A stretch of DNA of 7,657 bases from Pseudomonadota bacterium (GTDB taxonomy: Bacteria > Pseudomonadota > Alphaproteobacteria > Micropepsales > Micropepsaceae): the NCBI GenBank assembly GCA_025360685.1, contig JANYBR010000345.1, forward strand, positions 1 through 7,657, written 5' to 3'. Made by a program: the position numbers and the translations under genes. Of the stretch, positions 1-6,454 are shown piece by piece. Positions within the stretch are counted from its first letter, which is position 1. Every line of letters begins with the position of its first letter. Below the pieces are notes generated by a model. It made no database searches. It saw only the letters and a program-made list of their open reading frames with translations, and was not told the DNA's origin.

Positions 1-50
1 TGTCCGAGTCCGAAACCCAGCGCGTCAAGCGCTGGATGCCGTACGGTTGA
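1..50 (+). CDS. rpmI: 50S ribosomal protein L35, C-terminal fragment
   Basis: Only the last 15 codons and the TGA stop (48-50) lie in the window; the reading frame starts at base 3. The visible residues are SESETQRVKRWMPYG. L35 proteins typically end in a basic stretch followed by a (L/M)PYG-like tail, and rpmI normally sits directly before rplT, which is the case here (12 bp between stop and the next ATG). L35 is a small basic protein of the 50S subunit. The fragment alone would be weak evidence, but the tail together with the rplT neighbour makes the assignment firm. The two genes are almost certainly co-transcribed; the promoter and any upstream infC lie outside the window. Confidence 0.9.
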   Translation, partial: SESETQRVKRWMPYG

Positions 51-62
51 GGAGACAAAGAC

Positions 63-416
63 ATGTCACGCGCTCCCCGTTCCGTCGCCAGTCACGCCCG
101 CCGCAAGAAAGTCTTCAAGGCCGCCAAGGGCTTCTATGGCCGCCGCAAGAACACCATCACGTCGGCCAACGCCGCCGTAGATCGTTCGCTGCAGCACAAT
201 TACATCGGCCGCAAGGAGAAGAAGCGCAATTTCCGCGCCCTCTGGATCCAGCGCATCAACGCCGGCTGCCGCCAATACGGCCTCACCTACAGCCGATTTA
301 TCAGCGGGCTCGCCAAGGCGGGCATCGAGATCGACCGCAAGGTCCTCTCCGATCTCGCCACCAACGAGCCCGTAGCCTTCAAGGCTCTGGTGGATCAGGC
401 CGGCGCGAAAGCTTAA
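63..416 (+). CDS. rplT: 50S ribosomal protein L20
   Basis: This encodes 117 residues, the usual length of bacterial L20, an rRNA-binding protein needed early in 50S assembly. The family core is plain: KAAKGFYGRRKNT (about 19-31), KRNFRALWIQRIN (about 54-66), GLTYSRF (about 73-79) and KAGIEIDRKVLSDLA (about 85-99). The basic N-terminal half matches the long rRNA-binding extension of L20. The ATG at 63 has a good Shine-Dalgarno sequence, gaggag at 49-54, overlapping the rpmI stop and 8 nt from the start. The extreme N-terminus reads MSRAPRSVASHARRKK, whereas most L20 proteins begin close to MARVKRGVTARARHKK, so it departs from the norm there. In many bacteria L20 represses its own operon by binding the leader mRNA; that control region would be upstream of the window. 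Confidence 0.97.
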   Translation: MSRAPRSVASHARRKKVFKAAKGFYGRRKNTITSANAAVDRSLQHNYIGRKEKKRNFRALWIQRINAGCRQYGLTYSRFISGLAKAGIEIDRKVLSDLATNEPVAFKALVDQAGAKA

Positions 417-436
417 GGAACGTCTCGCCTTCCACC

Positions 437-459
437 GGGGAATTTTCTATTCCCCTTTT
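437..459 (+). terminator. Possible weak intrinsic terminator after rplT
   Basis: A 6-bp perfect stem (ggggaa 437-442 with ttcccc 450-455) closes a 7-nt loop and is followed directly by four T residues (456-459). It starts 20 bp after the rplT stop, where a terminator for the ribosomal operon would be expected. The stem is short, half A/T next to the loop, and the T run is brief, so termination would be partial at best; some read-through into pheST is plausible. It abuts the palindromic repeat that starts at 458. Confidence 0.4.
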
Positions 460-538
460 CGTCTTCGCCCGCTTCATGCGGGAGGCCCATTTTCCTCCAA
501 GAAAATTGGGTTGCCCGGACTAGCCGGGCTATGACGAA
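458..538. repeat. Palindromic intergenic element, cloverleaf-like
   Basis: Short outer inverted repeats, ttcgtc (458-463) and gacgaa (533-538), enclose three consecutive hairpins: cccgc/gcggg (468-472/478-482, loop ttcat), cccattttc/gaaaattggg (486-494/501-510, one unpaired base) and gcccgg/ccgggc (513-518/524-529, loop actag). Together they could fold as a four-way junction. Read on the minus strand, the element begins gtcatagcccggctagtcc and would translate as VIARLVRATQ, very close to the VIARLDRATQ-type spurious peptides that annotators meet where dispersed palindromic elements occur in alphaproteobacterial genomes. The family resemblance is from memory, not from a search. The element lies between the rplT stop and the pheS ribosome-binding site and would be transcribed if pheST is read from upstream. 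Confidence 0.7.
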
Positions 539-556
539 TAAAAATGGAAGAAGACC

Positions 557-1636
557 ATGACGAACATCAATACTCTCGAACGCGACATTCTCGGTGCGGT
601 CAAAGCCGCGCCGGACGAAGCCGCATTGGAAACGATCCGCGTCGCCGCACTCGGCAAGAAGGGCACGATCAGCGAACTGCTCAAGACGCTCGGCTCGATG
701 TCCGCTGACGAGCGCAAGATCAACGGCCCGCTGTTCAACGGACTGCGCGACAAGGTCACGTTCGCCATTGCAACGCGCAAGACAGAGCTCGGCGATGCCG
801 CGCTCAACGCGCGTCTGGGAAACGAGAAGATCGACGTCACCCTGCCGCCGCGCCCCGAACCGCATGGTTCGATTCACCCGGTCAGCCAGGTGTTCGACGA
901 GATCACGACGATACTGGGCGAGCTCGGCTTCGCCATCGCGGAGGGGCCGGACGTCGAATTTGACGATTACAACTTCACCAAGCTGAATATCCCGCCGGAT
1001 CATCCCGCACGACAGATGCAGGATACGTTCTATCTCGCCAAACAGGCCGACGGTTCGCAGCACATTCTGCGCACGCACACCTCGCCGGTGCAGGTGCGCA
1101 CCATGCTGAGGCAGAAGCCGCCGATCCGCATCGTCGCGCCGGGCCGCACCTATCGAGTCGACAGCGATGCGACGCACTCGCCGATGTTCCATCAATTCGA
1201 ACTGCTGGTGATCGACGAAGGCATTCATCTTGGCCACCTCAAATGGACCATCGAGGAATTCTGCAAGGCGTTCTTCGAAGTCGATGAGGTCGAACTGCGG
1301 GCGCGTCCCAGCTTCTTTCCCTTCACCGAACCGTCGGTGGAATGGGACCTGCGCTGCGATCGCGCGGTGCCGAACCAAATCAAATTTGGTCAGGGCAATG
1401 ACTGGCTGGAACTTGGCGGCTCGGGCATGATCAACCCGCGCGTGCTGGAGATGTGCGGCCTCGATCCGGACGTCTATCAAGGCTTCGCCTTCGGCGGCGG
1501 CATCGATCGCCTCGGCATGTTGAAATATGGCGTGCCGGACATCCGCTCGTTCTTCGAGTCCGACCTGCGCTGGCTTCGGCACTACGGCTTCGCCGCGCTC
1601 GACATGCCCTCTCTCGACGGAGGGCTGAGCCGATGA
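557..1636 (+). CDS. pheS: Phenylalanyl-tRNA synthetase, alpha subunit
   Basis: The 359-residue product is the catalytic alpha subunit of the cytoplasmic alpha2-beta2 enzyme that attaches phenylalanine to tRNA-Phe using ATP. Residues 1 to about 90 form the N-terminal coiled-coil tRNA-contact arm; the class II catalytic core follows. Visible landmarks are HPVSQVFDEI (107-116, motif 1 region), GRTYRVDSDATHSPMFHQFE (196-215, motif 2 and phenylalanine-binding Gln213 and Glu215), SFFPFTEPS (252-260, aromatic residues that contact the substrate ring) and GFAFGGGIDRL (309-319, motif 3). Ala311 matches the alanine that limits amino-acid specificity in the E. coli enzyme. Odd points are FHQFEL where FHQVEG is usual and GSGMINP where GCGMVHP is usual. 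The ATG at 557 follows a purine-rich ggaagaag (546-553). The stop overlaps the pheT start as ATGA. No Phe-rich leader peptide with a credible start codon precedes it. Confidence 0.98.
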   Translation: MTNINTLERDILGAVKAAPDEAALETIRVAALGKKGTISELLKTLGSMSADERKINGPLFNGLRDKVTFAIATRKTELGDAALNARLGNEKIDVTLPPRPEPHGSIHPVSQVFDEITTILGELGFAIAEGPDVEFDDYNFTKLNIPPDHPARQMQDTFYLAKQADGSQHILRTHTSPVQVRTMLRQKPPIRIVAPGRTYRVDSDATHSPMFHQFELLVIDEGIHLGHLKWTIEEFCKAFFEVDEVELRARPSFFPFTEPSVEWDLRCDRAVPNQIKFGQGNDWLELGGSGMINPRVLEMCGLDPDVYQGFAFGGGIDRLGMLKYGVPDIRSFFESDLRWLRHYGFAALDMPSLDGGLSR

Positions 1637-4029
1637 AGTTCACGCTCTCCTGGCTCAAGGATCATCTGGAGACCGATGCCGATGCGGCGGCCATCGCGGA
1701 AAAACTCACCTCCATCGGACTCGAAGTCGAGACGGTGGAAGATGCCGGTGCACGCCTGAAAGCGTTTGTCGTCGCGCAGGTCGTGACGGCGGAGAAACAT
1801 CCCAACGCAGACAAGCTGAAGCTGTGCATGGTGGACGATGGAACCGGTGCGCCCATCCAGGTCGTTTGCGGCGCGCCGAACGCGCATACCGGCATGAAGG
1901 CCGTGTTCGCGCGGCCCGGTACGATCATTCCCGTCAGCGGTGAAGCGCTCAAGATAGGCACCATCCGCGGACTGGAGTCGCGCGGCATGCTGTGTTCGTC
2001 GCGCGAGTTGCTGTTGGGCGATGATCATGACGGCATCATCGAGCTGCCAGCCGACGCCAGGATCGGCGAGCCGGCCGCCAAAGCGCTCGGCCTCACCGAT
2101 CCGGTCATCGACGTCGCGCTCACGCCCAATCGCGGCGATGCGGCGAGCGTTTATGGTATCGCGCGCGATCTGGCGGCAGCGGGTCTGGGCAAGTTGAAGG
2201 ACGGCTCGGTCAAGGCGGTCGCCGGAAAATTCAAATCGCCAACATCCATCGCACTTAATTTCTCAGCTGACGCCGCGAGCGCCTGCCCGCTGTTCGCTGG
2301 CCGCATGGTGCGCAATGTGAAGAATGGTCCGTCACCGAAGTGGGTGCAGGATCGTTTGAAGGCGGTGGGCCTGCGTCCGATCTCGGCGCTGGTCGATGTC
2401 ACCAACCTCATCTCCTTGGACCGCGGCCGTCCGCTTCACGTTTTCGACGCCGACAAGCTGACGGGCAATCTCCAGGCACGCCTGGCAAGCGATGGCGAGC
2501 AGCTTCTCGCCCTCGACGGCAAGACCTACACGCTTGATGCCGGAATGACTGTGATCGCTGACGCTGCGGCGGCGCGCGGCATCGCGGGCGTGATGGGCGG
2601 CGAAGAGACCGGCTGTTCTGACGCCACCACCAACGTGTTCATCGAATCGGCCTATTTCGATCCCCTTCGAACGGCGCGAACGGGGCGGGTTTTGAAAATT
2701 GTTTCCGACGCGCGTTACCGCTTTGAACGCGGCGTCGATCCGGAGTTCGTCGTGCCGGGGCTTGAACTGGCGACGCAATTCATTCTGGAATGGTGCGGCG
2801 GCGAAGCTTCCCAGATTGTCGTGGCGGGCCGCGTTCCGGACTGGCGGCGCACCATCGCCTTCGATCCCGGCTACGTCGCCCGGCTCGGCGGCCTCGACGT
2901 GCCGAAGGCGCAATCCGTTTCGATCCTCAAACGGCTGGGCTTTACGGTCGCGGACGGCGCGATATTGAAAGTCACCCCGCCGTCCTGGCGCGGCGACATA
3001 TCCGGAAAGGCCGATCTGGTGGAAGAGGTCGTACGGCTCTACGGCCTCGACAACGTTCCATCGGTCGCGCTGAAGCGCAGCAATACCGTGGCCAAGCCAA
3101 CCCTGACCCCCGGTCAGCGCAGAACCCGCGCGGTCCGTCGCATGCTCGCGGCGCGCGGCTTCAACGAAACGATCAGCTACTCCTTCATTCCGCGCGGCGA
3201 TGCCAGGCTGTTCGGTGGCGGCGACGATGCCCGTCAGGTCGAAAATCCGATTGCTTCCGACCTCGATGCGCTGCGACCGAGCGTATTGCCATCGCTGCTG
3301 GCAGCCGCGAAGCGCAATGAAGCGCGTGGCTTTAGCGACCTGTTGCTGTTCGAGATCGGCGTGCAGTTCGACAGCGGCATGCCCGAAGCGCAGGTGACCG
3401 TTGCCGCCGGCATCCGCGTCGGCGAAGGCGCCCGTAGCTGGGCCAAAGCCTCGCATCCTGCCGACTCTTTCGATGTGAAGGCGGACATGCTTGCCGTGCT
3501 CGAAACCGCATTGGGCGCGGCGATGACCGCGCCGGTGAAGGCGGGCGCACCCGGCTGGTATCACCCGGGACGCTCAGGCACCCTGGCGCTTGGTCCCAAA
3601 GTGCTGGCGACATTCGGCGAAGTGCATCCGAAGATTCTTGCGGCGTTCGATCTCAAGGGTCCGGTTGCGGCATTCGAAGTGATCCTCGATGCGATTCCCG
3701 AATCAAAATCAAACGGCAAGGCGCGTTCGGTTTTCACGCCGTCGCCCTATCAGGCGATCGAACGCGATTTTGCTTTCCTGGTGGAGCAGAATGTTACCGC
3801 CGACGAAGTGCTGCGCGCGGCCAGGGGCGCCGACCGCAACCTCATCGAGGCAGCGGCGATCTTCGACGTCTATGAAGGCAAGGGTATTCCAGACAGCAAA
3901 AAATCCCTGGCGATTTCCATCCGCATCCAACCTAAGGACAAGACGTTGACCGAGCCGGAAATCGAGGCGCTGGTGCAAAAGATTGTAAACGCAGTCGCCA
4001 AAGCGACGGGCGCGACGCTGCGTACCTGA
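1633..4029 (+). CDS. pheT: Phenylalanyl-tRNA synthetase, beta subunit
   Basis: The 798-residue product is a normal-length bacterial beta subunit, partner of PheS. Domains in order: N-terminal helix region (1-38); EMAP/Trbp111-like tRNA-binding fold (about 40-150, with EKHPNADKLKLC and VCGAPN); B3/B4 editing module (about 215-395, with RPLHVFD, where His269 fits the editing-site histidine, and FIESAYFDP, where Glu338 fits the editing-site glutamate; then SDARYRFERGVDP, 358-370); B5 (about 400-475, ending SWRGDISGKADLVEEVVRLYG); the catalytic-like core that does not itself aminoacylate (about 490-690); and a C-terminal FDX-ACB anticodon-binding domain (about 704-797, with RDFAFLV). The frame is open further upstream inside pheS, but ATG 1633 is chosen because MKFTLSWLKDHL is the family start, ggaggg (1619-1624) lies 8 nt before it, and the ATGA overlap implies translational coupling that would help keep subunits 1:1. 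Confidence 0.98.
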   Translation: MKFTLSWLKDHLETDADAAAIAEKLTSIGLEVETVEDAGARLKAFVVAQVVTAEKHPNADKLKLCMVDDGTGAPIQVVCGAPNAHTGMKAVFARPGTIIPVSGEALKIGTIRGLESRGMLCSSRELLLGDDHDGIIELPADARIGEPAAKALGLTDPVIDVALTPNRGDAASVYGIARDLAAAGLGKLKDGSVKAVAGKFKSPTSIALNFSADAASACPLFAGRMVRNVKNGPSPKWVQDRLKAVGLRPISALVDVTNLISLDRGRPLHVFDADKLTGNLQARLASDGEQLLALDGKTYTLDAGMTVIADAAAARGIAGVMGGEETGCSDATTNVFIESAYFDPLRTARTGRVLKIVSDARYRFERGVDPEFVVPGLELATQFILEWCGGEASQIVVAGRVPDWRRTIAFDPGYVARLGGLDVPKAQSVSILKRLGFTVADGAILKVTPPSWRGDISGKADLVEEVVRLYGLDNVPSVALKRSNTVAKPTLTPGQRRTRAVRRMLAARGFNETISYSFIPRGDARLFGGGDDARQVENPIASDLDALRPSVLPSLLAAAKRNEARGFSDLLLFEIGVQFDSGMPEAQVTVAAGIRVGEGARSWAKASHPADSFDVKADMLAVLETALGAAMTAPVKAGAPGWYHPGRSGTLALGPKVLATFGEVHPKILAAFDLKGPVAAFEVILDAIPESKSNGKARSVFTPSPYQAIERDFAFLVEQNVTADEVLRAARGADRNLIEAAAIFDVYEGKGIPDSKKSLAISIRIQPKDKTLTEPEIEALVQKIVNAVAKATGATLRT

Positions 4030-4088
4030 AAGGCCACAATCCCGCCAAACCAGAGGCCGACCTTTCCATCTCTTCGCGGGAGGGCGAG

Positions 4089-5249
4089 ATGATCCAGCGT
4101 TACGATCTCATCATTGTCGGGGGAAGTTTTGCCGGGCTTGCCTGCGCACGGACTGCGGCGCTGCGCGGCCTCAAGGTTGCGGTAGTTGACGGCAAGCCGG
4201 AGCCCGGCGCGCGGGTGCGAACCACCGGGATCGTGGTCAAGGAAGCGAGCGACGATTTCGACCTGCCCGCCCGGCTGATGCGCAAAGTGCGCGGTGTGCG
4301 CCTCTATGCGCCCAACGATCGCTCACTCGATCTTTCCGCACCGGGCTATTTCTTCCAGGCAACCGACACGGCTGGCGTGCTGCGCTGGATGGCGGGCGAA
4401 GCCGAACGCGCCGGCGCGACATTGCTCTACGACACGAAGTTCGAGACGGCCGTCGAGCATGAGCGCGGCGTGGCACTGACCTCGCTAGGACTCCATGCAG
4501 GCTTCCTGATTGGTGCTGACGGCGCGCGCTCTCGCGTTGCGGAGAACTTGGGCCTTGCGCGCAACACGCAATTTCTCGCCGGTCTCGAAATCGAATGCGA
4601 ACCGCTCGCCGATCTCGACCCGCGCTTTCTGCACTGCTTCGCCGACAGCCGCATCGCGCCGGGCTACATCGCCTGGGCGGTTCCCGGCGTGGACAACACG
4701 CAGATTGGCGTCGCCGCGCGGCGGCCTGCCCGGCCCGACCTCGGCGAGCTCCTGCTTCGTCTGAAGTCGGTCTGCGATATCCGCGGGATCAAGGTCATTA
4801 CCCGGCGCAGCGGATTGATCCCAAGCGGCGGGACTCTGAATCATCTGGGCACGAACCGCGTCATGCTGATCGGCGATGCAGCCGGGATGGTTTCACCGCT
4901 CACGGGCGGTGGGATTCACACCGCGCTGCACTTCGGGCGACGGGCGGCGCAATTGGTTTCGGACTATCTGGGCGATCGCGGGCCGCATCCCGTCGGCGTC
5001 CTGCAGCGCGAAGCGCCGCGCTATCGCACCAAACGGGTGCTGCGCAAAATTCTCGACACCGCACCGTCCAATGCGCTGATCAACGCTTTCCTGATGACAT
5101 CGCCGGTGAAGGCTTTGGCCCAGCGCCTGTACTTCCACAGCCGCTCGGGCAGCGTCGATTCGTTCGAGGCGTGGTCGAAGGAATTCGAACGCGGAGAATT
5201 GCAGAAGACATCGCCGCAACTTCGCGGCCCCACGTTGCGCTTGATCTGA
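4089..5249 (+). CDS. FAD-dependent oxidoreductase, geranylgeranyl-reductase-like
   Basis: The 386-residue protein has the layout of the para-hydroxybenzoate-hydroxylase-fold flavoproteins that include geranylgeranyl reductases. An N-terminal Rossmann beta-alpha-beta reads DLIIVGGSFAGLACA (6-20) with an acidic strand end, VVDGKPEPG (32-40). A DG motif GADGARSRV (142-150) and a GD motif, MLIGDAAGMVSPLTGGGI (259-276), complete the FAD site. YIAWAVPG (193-200) is the Y-x-W-x-x-P element typical of the geranylgeranyl-reductase group. The C-terminal third is helical and basic. No signal peptide or membrane helix is evident, so it is probably cytoplasmic or peripheral on the membrane. Such enzymes reduce isoprenoid chains or oxidise varied substrates; the substrate here cannot be read. 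The start has a strong Shine-Dalgarno sequence, gggaggg (4078-4084). The transporter gene follows after 29 bp on the same strand, suggesting co-transcription. Confidence 0.85.
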   Translation: MIQRYDLIIVGGSFAGLACARTAALRGLKVAVVDGKPEPGARVRTTGIVVKEASDDFDLPARLMRKVRGVRLYAPNDRSLDLSAPGYFFQATDTAGVLRWMAGEAERAGATLLYDTKFETAVEHERGVALTSLGLHAGFLIGADGARSRVAENLGLARNTQFLAGLEIECEPLADLDPRFLHCFADSRIAPGYIAWAVPGVDNTQIGVAARRPARPDLGELLLRLKSVCDIRGIKVITRRSGLIPSGGTLNHLGTNRVMLIGDAAGMVSPLTGGGIHTALHFGRRAAQLVSDYLGDRGPHPVGVLQREAPRYRTKRVLRKILDTAPSNALINAFLMTSPVKALAQRLYFHSRSGSVDSFEAWSKEFERGELQKTSPQLRGPTLRLI

Positions 5250-5278
5250 GTACCTCTGGCCGCGCATCTTGGCGCGCC

Positions 5279-6454
5279 ATGACCGAAAACAGCTTCGACC
5301 GCCGCAGCGCGCTTGCCTTCATCGTCGCGTTTGGCGTGGTCTCGCTGTTCGCCGATATGGCGTACGAGGGCATGCGCGGCCTCAACGGTCCATTCCTCGC
5401 GACCTTGGGCGCCAGCGGCACCGCCGTGGGTGTGATCGCAGGCGGCGGCGAACTGGTCGGCTACTTGCTGCGTCTGGTGTCCGGCCGTATAGCCCAGCGC
5501 ACTGGCGCCTACTGGCCGCTGGCCATCGGCGGTTACGCGCTGACCATGGCTTCGGTTCCGGCCATGGCCTTTGTCTTCAACTGGCAGACGGCGGCGGTCT
5601 TCGTGCTTCTGGAACGCGCAGGAAAAGCCACGCGCAGCCCTGCAACCAATACGATGCAGAGCCGCGCCGGCGACCATATCGGTCATGGTTGGGCCTTCGG
5701 TTTGCAGGAGGCGCTCGACCAGACCGGCGCGATCATCGGTCCCTTGATCACCGCTTTCGTGCTGGCGCGCCACGGCGACTATCACGCCGCCTATGCCTGG
5801 CTCGGCGTGCCGGCGGCGCTGACCATGCTCAGCGTTGCGATCATCGCGCTGCGCTACAATTTTGCCGGCCATATCGTCCAGCCGCAGGCCGGCGAGGCGT
5901 CCCCCGTCCTGTCGCGCGCCTTCTGGCTCTATACCGCGAGCGCCGCGCTGCTCGGCTTCGGCTTTGCGGATTTTTCGCTGATCGCATTCCACTTCACGCA
6001 GGCCGCAGTGGTTGCGCGCGAATATGTGCCGGTGTTCTACGCCGTGGCGATGGGCGCGTCGGGAGTGGGCGCGTTGGTGTTCGGCTTGTTGTTCGATCGC
6101 CGCGGCCTTGCGGTTCTGATTCCCGTCATTGTCCTGGGCGCCGCGGCAACGCCGCTCGTCTTCCTGGCACAGGCGAGCGCCGCGTTGGCCGGAACCATCT
6201 TGTGGGGATTGGCCATGGGCACGCAGAACGCACTGATGTCGGCGTCGGTCGCCAAGCTCGTGCCGGAACGGATGCGAGCGCGAGCTTATGGGCTCTTTTC
6301 GGCGATTTTCGGTACATCCTGGTTCGTCGGCAGTGCGCTGCTCGGGCTTTTGTACGATCACTCACTGATCCTGCTCGCCATGGTGGCGATATCGGCGCAG
6401 CTTCTGTCGATCATTCCTCTGGTCGCGACGATCCGCGCTATGCGGCGCTCTTGA
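5279..6454 (+). CDS. Major facilitator superfamily transporter
   Basis: The 391-residue inner-membrane protein has about twelve hydrophobic segments, near residues 11-28, 40-62, 78-98, 100-114, 140-162, 170-192, 212-236, 248-271, 276-297, 300-322, 336-358 and 361-385, with a polar central loop at about 193-210. MFS signatures are the loop after helix 2, GRIAQRTGAYWPL (69-81, motif A-like), its counterpart after helix 8, LLFDRRG (270-276), and LERAGKATRSPATN (111-124) after helix 4, an element seen in a subgroup of bacterial MFS permeases. FADMAYEG in helix 1 also fits that subgroup. The substrate is unknown; transport would be driven by an ion gradient. The frame is open far upstream through the oxidoreductase gene, but ATG 5279 gives the expected short polar N-tail. 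No clear Shine-Dalgarno precedes it, so translation may be coupled to the gene before. The 3' end overlaps the convergent methyltransferase gene by 17 bp. Confidence 0.88.
   Translation: MTENSFDRRSALAFIVAFGVVSLFADMAYEGMRGLNGPFLATLGASGTAVGVIAGGGELVGYLLRLVSGRIAQRTGAYWPLAIGGYALTMASVPAMAFVFNWQTAAVFVLLERAGKATRSPATNTMQSRAGDHIGHGWAFGLQEALDQTGAIIGPLITAFVLARHGDYHAAYAWLGVPAALTMLSVAIIALRYNFAGHIVQPQAGEASPVLSRAFWLYTASAALLGFGFADFSLIAFHFTQAAVVAREYVPVFYAVAMGASGVGALVFGLLFDRRGLAVLIPVIVLGAAATPLVFLAQASAALAGTILWGLAMGTQNALMSASVAKLVPERMRARAYGLFSAIFGTSWFVGSALLGLLYDHSLILLAMVAISAQLLSIIPLVATIRAMRRS

Noticed and set aside
440..523. Possible Phe-rich leader peptide (EFSIPLFVFARF region) ahead of pheS
   Set aside because: Five Phe codons occur in a short stretch, but there is no start codon with a ribosome-binding site just upstream, and the in-frame ATG at 476 leaves only one Phe. 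The bases belong to the palindromic repeat.
413..1582. 389-residue open frame on the minus strand opposite pheS
   Set aside because: It mirrors a clear pheS, has low-complexity Arg/Ala/Asp-rich composition and no recognisable domain; its N-terminal coding half only reads the pheS antisense and its C-terminal part translates the palindromic repeat.
2332..3564. 410-residue open frame on the minus strand opposite pheT
   Set aside because: The opposite strand is an unambiguous PheT with all domains. Long antisense frames are expected in GC-rich DNA.
5021..6361. 446-residue minus-strand frame opposite the oxidoreductase end and the transporter
   Set aside because: It is His/Arg/Gln-rich with no domain, while the plus strand encodes a coherent twelve-helix membrane protein.
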